Shown: positions 56,475 through 64,000 of the stretch, piece after piece | Layout of the letters: every line of letters begins with the position of its first letter | How positions within the stretch are numbered: position 1 is the first letter of the stretch | Assembly: GCA_020310875.1 (NCBI GenBank) | Contig: CM035433.1 | Coordinates: forward strand, 110,185,793-110,249,792 | Length of the DNA stretch: 64,000 bases | Source of the DNA: Ceratopteris richardii | Taxonomy: Eukaryota; Streptophyta; Polypodiopsida; Polypodiales; Pteridaceae | Direction of reading: 5' to 3' | Translations under genes and position numbers: made by a program | Notes under the pieces: model-generated | Seen by the model: only the letters and a program-made list of their open reading frames with translations | The model's database searches: none | Told to the model about the DNA's origin: nothing

Positions 56475-59066
56475 ATGAACCTTAGATCAGGACAACACCT
56501 AGGGAGAGATAGACAAAGTCTTAGATCTTCAGAGCCTAGTGTCAATCATACTACTAGGTCTTGGACCCAGCAGTTGAGCCATCATTCGTACTACCCTAGG
56601 TCTGAAACTAGCGAGTCTGAGATGTCCCACAGTATGGAGAGACCTATAGGAAGTTCAGGTGTGCCATATTTACATAGGGCAGAAGGCCCCTACAAGATGC
56701 AGCTGGAATACCTTAGGACCAACCGATTAGGTGCTAGCATCTATGAGGACGGCCTAGGAAGGTCTGTGGTCCAAATTAAAAATCATGACCAACCCATTGG
56801 ACTCGAACATCCAGCAGTCAAATTTGAAAATGGAGCATACTTGGACAAAGAAGGAACCATATATGTAGTCACCAATCACCTGGATAAGACAGATGAATTC
56901 GGAAATGTGATCCCAGAAACGGAATTAGGTGACCTAGAGCAAGGGAACATGGGTGTAGAACCTAAGACTCCTCGAGGCAAATCAGTTCTCACTAGAATTC
57001 TCACACCAGAATGGATTCCCCAGGACAATAAGAGCATAGATATGCTCTTGAACCGAGAGACCGATGAAGCCTTTTGGAGGTATAAGCCTGTTCAGCCTAA
57101 TGAGATAGGAACGATCACGATCTATGAATTCAAAGATCCTGATAGCCCAGGCAAAGTGACCTATCTAGACAAAAGTTCGGAAAGAATATTTGTGGTCACA
57201 GAGCATGGTAGGCATGCCTACACTTGGAAGGGAGAATTTATTTTTCCCCAACCATGATCTAATGTCTCTTTTGGCCACCAAGGAGCGGGAACATCCCAAG
57301 CTCATGGAGTGCAAAGGGACAAAAATAGAGATAGACCTGAGGTAAGCTTTGCCAACCCAATAGGAAGAGAACGAACACGAACAGAGGCGGATAGAGAAGA
57401 AACCGAGAGAACTAGATTTCCAAGAAACCTAAGAAACGCTGATGATTTTCCTCTGCCAAGGCCGAGGGAACACCCCAGAACCTTGAGACCTACACAGCTG
57501 GTTAAGTCCATGAAGAATTACTTCGATGGCACTAGAGACCTATACGATCATGTGGCCGAGTTTAGGCAAGTCTTGAGAGCTGAACAAGTGGAGGACTTAT
57601 TCACACAATGCAATGCCTTTGGTCTAACCCTTAGGAACACAGCCCTTACGTGGTTTCAACCACTAAATGAGAGACAGTTCAGAAACATAGACCAACTCCT
57701 GGAGGCATTCATTATTGAATTCTCTAAGAGTGGCATAAGGCATAATACTTCCTCATTGATTCACAGCTTCAAGCAAACTCCTCAAGAGACGGTTAGACTT
57801 GCAGGAAGAAGATTTAGACAATATCTAGAGAGATGTCCAATTCCGGAGCTACCCACTCTAGCCAAACAAGTGGCTTTATTTTTGGATGGATTGCTAAGTA
57901 CAAAGTTGAGATCATATGTGTACTTGAAGGACCCTAGAACGATAGAAGAGTGTGTACGCATGTGCATAGACATTGAAGACAATCTAGGGGAGGAATTAGA
58001 GCTTTCAAAAATCTACAAAGGTTCAGATAGTTCTACTAGCCTCTCTTCCACTCAATCCACATCTATTGAGGAACTTGCCGAGAAAGTAGCTCAGAAATTA
58101 GGTGTATCTAGCAAACAAATTCCAAGATTTGCCCCAATTAAGCGGTGCTATACTTGTGGTGGTGACCATATGGCAAATGTATGTCCCATTATGGCTCAAC
58201 CCCAGGTGAACCCTAGTAGCCAGTACTGCACCATAGAACGAAGGTACACAAATCACACAGCACAAGACTGCCCATACAATAAGCAAGCAGTTAGGCAAAC
58301 CTACCCTCAGCCCTATCCACAACAGGGAAGATATCAGAACCAGTACCCACCACAACAGTATGCTAGGCCTCAACAAACCTACCAACCACAATATCAGGCC
58401 CAGTGGAGACCTCAACCGGTGCTAACCCTACAACCCCCTGCTCCAGCCAATGTGATTCCTATAAAATATGCAGCTGCAGAAGAAAATTTAAATAGGGCTA
58501 TAGTGCCTGTGACACCATTGCTTTCAGAAAGTGATCCCAGTGACCATAGCTTTGATTCTACTCATATTGATAGCCCCCAGGCATACTACATGCAATCACT
58601 TGAGCATAACGAGTCATATTACTCTGAAGAGCCAAGTGAACCTAGTTGGGAACGAGAGTATGCAAATGTCATGTACACAAACCCCAACCCTAGACCTCAA
58701 CCTAGGCAGGTACGACCCCCATTCCCTAGAGGACTGTGCTTCAGATGTCAGGGAGATCACCTCATTCGTGATTGCCCAATGCCTGCATCTACACAACCCC
58801 AGTCAGTAACGATCCATGGCTTTTGCCAAGATTGTGGAAAGGAGCATCTCTTACGAGATTGCCCAAAGAATCCCAATAATATGCCAAAAATCAGAGCTCA
58901 AGCTGCACAACAAAACCAAAGCGTAAGCCATGAAAAGAGTGCAGAGGTTAGTGAAACTGAGAGCATAACCAAGAATCGGACTAGAGCTTGGAGAGATAGC
59001 CGAGAAAGAATGAAAAGGCAATGGGCAAGAAAGATGAGTGAACAAGATCAAAGAGGAGATAGATAG
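56475..59066 (+). pseudogene. gag of gypsy G1 with one internal stop
   Basis: One frame of about 860 codons broken by a single TGA at 57255-57257. Start chosen at ATG 56475 (MNLRSGQ), conserved in the minus copy; the open frame reaches further up only through non-ATG codons. The N-terminal ~260 residues (EAFWRYKPVQPNEI, YTWKGEFIFPQP) are of unknown role. Then comes a capsid-like part (YFDGTRDLYDHVAEFRQVLR, LTWFQPLNERQFRNIDQLL, FLDGLLSTKLRSYVYLKDP). A Gln/Pro/Tyr-rich stretch follows, then three knuckles CYTCGGDHMANVC, CFRCQGDHLIRDC and CQDCGKEHLLRDC, all C-x2-C-x3-H-x4-C. No D-S-G protease motif occurs at its end. RT starts in another frame at 59038. Confidence 0.9.
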
Positions 59067-59735
59067 ACTGATAGAAGCTGGATTCATCTATGAAATTGAG
59101 CACATTGAGTGGGTATCCCCCATCGTAGTGGTGCCCAAGAAGAATGGAAAGTTACGTGTGTGCATTAACTTGAAAAAGGTTAATGCAGCCACCATTCGAG
59201 ATAATTATCTGCTTCCTATCACTGAGCATCTACTAGAAAGAGTAGCAGGCAAGGAAGTATACAGTTTCCTTGATGGATTTTTGGGCTACAATCAGGTAGC
59301 CATAGCTCCAGAAGATCAGCATAAGACAACGTTTGCCACAGAGTGGGGCATATTCGCCTTTAGGGTAATGCCATTTGGACTTACCAATGCTCCTGCAACC
59401 TTCCAGAGATTGATGTGCCATGTATTTAAAGAGTTCTTGAGGAAGAACTTAGAGGTCTATGTGGATGATCTTTGTGCTCATTCTAACATTAGACAGACAC
59501 ATATACCTGAACTCACACAAATCTTTGACAAATGTAGAGAATATCAAGTCTGCTTGAACCCAGAAAAGTGTGTTTCATGGTCAGGCAGGGCAAGATTCTA
59601 GGACACATAGTGTCAAAGAATGGCATATCTACAGACGAGGAAAAAGTTAGAGCTATTGCAGAGCTACCCAGGCCAAAGAATGTCAAGGAAGTACAAGCTT
59701 TCATGGGGCATTGTGGTTATTATCGATGAGTGGAT
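59038..59735 (+). pseudogene. Reverse transcriptase of gypsy G1
   Basis: Starts abruptly at IKEEIDRLIEAGFIYEIEH, overlapping the gag end by 29 bases in a different frame. The lead-in present in the minus copy (EYIDVFAWSYKE) is deleted. Motifs: WVSPIVVVPKKNGKLRVCIN, FLDGFLGYNQVAIAPEDQ, FATEWGIFAFRVMPFG and the catalytic YVDDLCAHS. The frame stops at 59601; homology goes on in the adjacent frame from 59577 (GKILGHIVSKNGIS, VQAFMGHCGYY) to about 59728. A short deletion then joins it to RNase H. The catalytic box is intact. Confidence 0.92.
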
Positions 59736-60264
59736 TGATGAATGTGAGGACTCCTTCAATGAGCTCAAAAAAAGATTGTGTTCCGCACCAATCCTGACCA
59801 CACCAGATTGGAACAAGCCTTTTCATGTGCACGTAGATGCATCCAATTATGCTATTGGATGTGTGCTGGCACAACCTACAGGTGAAGGTAATATGGATCT
59901 TCCAATTGCCTATGCTAGTAGACAATTGAATGCAGCTGAACGAAACTATACCACCACTGAACGAGAAGGATTAGGTATGGTATATGCAGTTAAAAAGTTT
60001 AGAAACTATTTGCTTGCAAATAAGTTTAAATTATTTACTGATCATCAAGCACTGTTGTACTTGGTAAACAAGCCATGCAATACAGGTAGATTAGTAAGAT
60101 GGTTTCTTTTACTAATGGAGTATGACTTTGAAGTTGTGGTAAGGAAAGGCAAGACTCACTTGAGAGCAGACCACCTCTCTAGGCTCACATCTGGTGAAGC
60201 CCCACAAGGAGTGTCTGATGACCTCCCTGATGCTTACTTGTTTAATTTGGAAGTTGTACCTTAG
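59736..60264 (+). pseudogene. RNase H of gypsy G1
   Basis: Degrades RNA in the hybrid made during reverse transcription. It reads CEDSFNELKKRLCSAPILTT, HVHVDASNYAIGCVLAQP, PIAYASRQLNAAERNYTTTE, FTDHQALLYLVNKP and LRADHLSRL. Acidic residues D (VDAS), E (TEREG) and D (FTDHQ, ADH) are all present. It ends at a TAG (60262-60264), after which integrase continues in the same frame. Confidence 0.92.
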
Positions 60265-60279
60265 TGGGCTAAGCCATTA

Positions 60280-61611
60280 GTGCCAGTGTTGACATACGGG
60301 CCTAATCACCCAGTCATAAACACTCAAAATAAGGAGGTAGTAAAAGCCCAGAAGTACCATATCATGGCAGGAAGTATGTACAAGCATACAGATCAAGGGA
60401 TCCTAGCTTGTTGTGTGGAAGAGGACGAGTACGCAAAATGGTTGCAATTAGCACATGTAGGTGCATTAGAGCAACACCATTCGAGGCAAAGAACTTTACA
60501 GACACTAAAGAGATTCGGAGTGCATTGACCTACTATGGAAGCGGATGTACATAAGATGTGCAAAGAATGCCCAATTTGTTACACTAAACCACCCGTGGAG
60601 CATGCCACTCTTTATCAAGTGTCCATAGTGCCAGATTGGAGTGAACCACTAGTAGCCTTCCTGAGGACGAAAACATTCCCACAAGATATGACCCTGACAA
60701 GGCAAAGAAGTTTAGAACAAGAAGCCCTAGATTACTCACTCATTGGTGATAATCTATACAAGCGTGGAAAAGATGGTTACCTCAGATTATGTGTCCATGA
60801 GAGCGAATACCTCAAGATATTAGAAACTGCTCACCAGGGTGTAGCAAGAGGACATTTTGGACCAGATCGGGTGATCAAAGCTATACTATTTGCAGGTCTT
60901 TGGTGGCCAACCCTTCACATGGACGCACATACCTATGTGAAGAGATGTGATGTTTGTTAGCGAACTCAGTATCCTATACGCAAAGATGAGATGCCTTTGA
61001 AACCTATGATGCGTGGACGTGCATTCTCTAAGTGGGGAATAGACTTTGTAGGTCCTATTAATCCCCCAGCTAAGGGTGCCCATGCAGAATACGTCATTGT
61101 GGCCATAGACTATTTAACCAAATAGGTGGAAGTGAAAGCCACAACGAAGAACGATGCTCAAACGACAGATAAGTTCTTATTTGAGAATGTGTTCACTAGA
61201 TACGGGCTACCTATCGAGCTAGTTAGTGATAGAGGGACTCACTTCTTGAATGAAGTCATTGAAAATCTTCAAGAGTTTTTGGTGATACACAAGAAGTCTG
61301 CCCCCTATCACCCACAAGCTAATGGCCAAGCTGAGAGCACAAATAAGATTCTATGCAATGTGCTGACTAAATTGGTGAATAATAAACGCTCTGATTGGGA
61401 CAAACAGCTACACCATGCTGTTTGGGCATACCGAGTTGCCTATAAAACGGTACTCCAAGCCACATCCTTTCAGATGGTATTTGGCCAAAATGCGATGCTA
61501 CCTTTGGACTTATTGATTCCTACATTGAGAATAGCACAGGAGCATGAGTGGACGGGCCATGATCTCTCCGCTAGGATCTTTGACATTGAGCAATTAGGAG
61601 AACAAGACTGA
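60280..61611 (+). pseudogene. Integrase of gypsy G1 with two HHCC regions
   Basis: Joins element DNA to the chromosome. The frame of RNase H continues, broken by stops at 60526, 60958 and 61123. First zinc region (60340-60580): AHVGALEQHH ... CKECPIC. Second (60720-60957): AHQGVARGHFGPDRV ... CDVC. Each is preceded by its own LYK/MYK-x-DG lead-in. Catalytic core: WGIDFVGP, LVSDRGTHF and NGQAEST, giving D,D-34-E, one residue less than the common 35. The core then reads WAYRVAYKTV and MVFGQNAMLPLDLL. Ends at TGA 61609; a frameshift brings in the C-terminal part. Confidence 0.9.
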
Positions 61612-61614
61612 GGA

Positions 61615-62045
61615 CTGCCGCAGGAATATATGCAGCTAAAAAACGACAGAAGGCGTACTTTGATGCCCATGTTAAGGATAAAGGATTGAAGGCTGGAGAC
61701 TTAGTTTTGGTGTATACCCTGAAACAACATGCGAGAAAATTAGAGAAGAGAGGCTATGGACCTATGATCATAAATAGGATCTCGACTAGTGGAGCAGTCC
61801 AATTAGCCACACTCGGAGGCGATATTCTCCCTAGCTACATAAGCGGATGCAGAGTCAAGTTATATCAGGAACCTCTTACTGAGGAAATGCTCAATCGACT
61901 CAACACTGCCAAAAAACGTAAAGAAGAGGAAAAACGAATTCGAGAAGAAGCACAAGCAGAAGCCTTGGAACGCATCCGAAAAATGAAGATGAGAAGCCAA
62001 GGACGAGATCAACCTAGGACAGATGACTATGCAAACCCAGGATAA
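61615..62045 (+). pseudogene. Integrase C-terminal region of gypsy G1
   Basis: In the next frame: YFDAHVKDKGLKAGDLVLVY (from about 61650), YGPMIINRISTSGAVQLATL, DILPSYISGCRVKLYQEPL. This corresponds to the DNA-binding beta-barrel region that closes gypsy integrase. A highly charged helix follows (RKEEEKRIREEAQAEALERI). The frame ends at a TAA (62043-62045) and continues in the same frame into the protease. Confidence 0.88.
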
Positions 62046-62048
62046 CAT

Positions 62049-62520
62049 ATGGCTATGTGTGAAGTCTCAAGTGTAAGCCCCCATAGAATAATTGACCGAC
62101 GTCCTTTTGTAACCTTGGAGATAGGACAAGGAAAGAGTGCAAGGATTGTACGGGCCTTGATTGACTCAGGTGCAGCCACTAGTGTTGTTAAACTTTCTTA
62201 CTGTCGAGAATTGAAATTAAATGTCAATCCTATAGAAGCATATCTCATAGGATTGGGAGGCGTGGAAACCCCTTGCATGGGCGAGGTGGAACTTCCCCTC
62301 CACATTCGAGATGTTCTAATGACAGTTTAAGTACTAGTGTGTCAAGCTGAGGATCTCACTGAACCTCTTGTCTTGGATCAAGACTAGATCTATGATCATG
62401 CAGTCAACCTAAACCTAAGAACTGGACTTCTTCAGGTCTGGGTAAATCGGAATCGCATTACAATTGAGCTAGAAAATGACGCACTCAAGGAACTAGGAAA
62501 GGCACAAACTCTTGGTCCTT
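62049..62520 (+). pseudogene. Aspartic protease of gypsy G1, downstream of integrase
   Basis: Retropepsin-type fold. The first strand and active site read RIVRALIDSGAATSVV (D codon at 62163), followed by IGLGGVETPCMGEVELPLHI. After a stop at 62328-62330 the same frame gives CQAEDLTEPLVLDQD. Then a TAG stands at 62385 where W of the family's G/D-x-D-W-L box is expected, then IYDHAVNLNLRTGLLQVW. This order (DSG-A, flap-like G, D-W-box, H, N/D-x-x-G-x-L-x-V) fits plant gypsy proteases. It shares its frame with the integrase C-terminal region (61686 onward) and with the tail to 63044. The usual place is between gag and RT, so this location is exceptional. Confidence 0.82.
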
Positions 62521-63044
62521 CCAGGGGTACACATGAAGTTGACAATGCTATTCTTGTCCAAAACTATGTGATGCAGAGGGATGATTGTCTCAACAAAGAA
62601 GTTAAGGGTACAACGAAACTCCCTTCTTTTCCAAAAGCCACAGGGATGCAGCAACCAAAGACGGATCAAATGCAGAAGAAGCAGACGACTTGTGCTCGAG
62701 GCACAAAGAAAATACGACGCACGGTGTCTCAACCACCAAAACAAGTGTGGATACGGAAGAGCGAGCATCCTATTGCGGTCAAACCGCAACAACTGGCTCA
62801 ACTTCCTATTAGTGATCAACGACACGACACTAATAAGAAGTCCTCCAAAAATCCTTCCATGAAAGTGAAGTCTATCTGGGTACCCAAGAAGTCGATGAAG
62901 GCTAGCCCACAATCAAGACAAATTTGGGTGCCTAAGGCTTGCTTGCGGGCTCAAATACCTACACCTGAGGCCACACCCTGTACAACATGGTTCACTCACT
63001 CGCACAGCCGATACCCACTTGTACTAGTCAAAAACTATAAATAG
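62521..63044 (+). pseudogene. Basic C-terminal tail of gypsy G1 pol
   Basis: The protease frame goes on as a Lys/Arg/Gln-rich tail to a TAG at 63042, inside the LTR remnant. Three short repeats with a tryptophan are spaced by 43 and about 20 residues: KQVWIRKS (62739-62762), VKSIWVPKK (62868-62894) and RQIWVPKA (62916-62939). I do not recognise a family. Its last codons are LTR sequence, so the original end was lost with the U3 deletion. Confidence 0.6.
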
Positions 63045-63292
63045 AGCTAGAGCTCATTTTTGAGGTTAGCTTGTAATAGATTTGAACTTGTATGAGCATT
63101 TGGAAGTAATCTAAAAGGGCTCCATTGTCTTCCTCTTTGTCTTGCCGTGTGTGCGTGTGTGTGTATATGTGTGTGCATGTTGGTGTGCTTCTCACTCACG
63201 CACTTGTGCCTTCACTTGCTCGAGGTCATCATACCATCCTCACGTCTTCCCGGATTGACATTAAAGGAGGTGCTACTCATCACTGAGCTACA
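63022..63292 (+). repeat. 3' LTR remnant of gypsy G1 (U3 missing)
   Basis: Matches 55415-55684 of the 5' LTR, from CTAGTCAAAAACTATAA to GAGCTACA, with few changes. The first ~365 bp (U3) and the polypurine tract are absent; coding-like tail runs straight into it. The join falls at the shared word CTAGTCAAAAACTAT. Confidence 0.92.
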
Positions 63293-63297
63293 GATGG

Positions 63298-64000
63298 TAT
63301 GAATATGACTCATTTTGTATTATCAAAGTCTTATTCAAGATTCTTAAAAAAAGGCTCCTACAGTGTACAAATATATAATGAGCACCCTATATTGTAGTAA
63401 ATTTCTTATTATAAGAATGATTTTTCTAATTCCCAAGACTTTTCTTAAATGATTATATGACTTTAAGTAAACATTAGAAAAATCATTCCAATACGAGGAA
63501 TTCTTTTTCTTATGGAGATATTTCTTTTTTCTCATATATAACCCTATGAAAAAACAATTTTTCTTAACCATATTCAATCACTTTTATATTTTGACTTATA
63601 AAAAAAGGTTCTTTTTCTTAATTTTAATTTTTATTGAAGATCTAGGTAAAGTTCTTTATGGGGCTTGAAGGTTTTTTCAAAATTTTATTTGATTAGTATG
63701 CATGAGTTTTTTTATTTTTCTAGAAAAAAGGACACACTACAATGTCCTATTTTGGTACAACAATAGTGTTAAGGATCTCAATCAATGTAAAGGTTCAAAA
63801 TTACTCATGATGTCCCATGAGATTACTTCATCCATGCAACGACCATAAGTGTTTATCGTTACCTTATCTTTATTCTTGTCAAAAGATAGGGAAAAGTCAA
63901 GAATCCACGAGTTTGGAGGTTGGTAAGTTTTGCTGATCAATCAGTTACCAGATCAAGATCAAAACTAGACTCTTACTTTTCCTAGATCATAGGAAAGTGA
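63298..64000. other. AT-rich flank, no gene
   Basis: Should be the continuation of the copia G LTR or its flank after the gypsy insertion. Runs of T and A, no coding signal. The frame at 63577-63344 (minus) has no family resemblance. Confidence 0.4.

Larger units (their letters stand above)
55050..63292 (+). mobile_element. Ty3/gypsy G1 element, plus strand, with TSD
   Basis: 8243 bp. Order: 5' LTR, primer-binding site, leader, gag, reverse transcriptase, RNase H, integrase with two HHCC regions, aspartic protease, basic tail, remnant of the 3' LTR. Flanks AATGG (55045-55049) and GATGG (63293-63297) are a 5-bp target duplication with one change, so the outer ends are those of the original insertion. 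The 3' LTR has lost its U3 part. Internal stops are single changes within long frames, so the reading order is still clear. Confidence 0.95.

Noticed and set aside
60280..60960. Extra archaeal-type RNase H between RNase H and integrase, as in Tat/Ogre elements
   Set aside because: The segment shows paired His and C-x2-C motifs of an integrase zinc domain, not RNase H acidic motifs.
55050..63292. Endogenous pararetrovirus (Caulimoviridae)
   Set aside because: The element has LTRs, a tRNA primer-binding site, an integrase with D,D-E motif and a target duplication. Pararetroviruses lack LTRs and integrase.

Overview
This window looks like nuclear DNA of a seed plant. It holds a decayed fragment of a PBS1-like receptor-like cytoplasmic kinase gene (split by a retrotransposon), plant-type Ty3/gypsy and Ty1/copia LTR retrotransposons, plant-type L1 LINEs with a DUF4283-like ORF1, and long GA/CT and TA microsatellites. 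I see no intact host gene and no rRNA or tRNA gene. Nearly every reading frame belongs to a broken mobile element. The species cannot be named from the sequence.

Layout. 1-6104: minus-strand Ty3/gypsy copy (family G1), cut by the window start, with its 5' LTR at 5447-6104. 6.9-9.92 kb and 15.77-20.68 kb: two inverted, diverged copies of an intron-containing gene predicted to encode a ParB-like domain followed by an N6/N4-type DNA methyltransferase domain. The right copy has an array of imperfect palindromes upstream. The 5.8 kb between the arms holds LINE pieces, a minus-strand copia element and a degenerate AAACCACGA repeat. 22.1-23.95 kb: frameshifted pseudogene of a protein family I tentatively equate with DUF7869. 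25.49-25.93 kb: 5'-truncated LINE. 27-37 kb: microsatellites and a dispersed repeat family, interrupted by a nearly complete LINE (29382-34984) with a 16-bp target duplication.

38.1-42.8 kb: kinase pseudogene interrupted by copia element A (38447-42214). 42.8-43.7 kb: GA-rich and G-rich minisatellites. 44.2-46.19 kb: minus-strand gypsy fragment D. 46.19-52.83 kb: copia C, with copia B of the same family nested inside it. 52.84-55.05 kb: mosaic of gypsy and copia scraps. 55050-63292: plus-strand gypsy G1 copy with a 5-bp target duplication (4 of 5 bases match). 63.3-64 kb: AT-rich, no gene seen.

Three things stand out. First, gypsy family G1 has an unusual layout: the aspartic protease follows integrase in the same frame instead of lying between gag and reverse transcriptase, there appear to be two successive integrase HHCC zinc domains, and the three gag zinc knuckles are one residue short. 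Second, the repeated ParB-like/methyltransferase gene lies beside palindrome arrays that also occur inside its intron. Third, the DUF7869-like pseudogene. All were read by eye without searches, and all copies carry stops or frameshifts, so function in these copies is unlikely.
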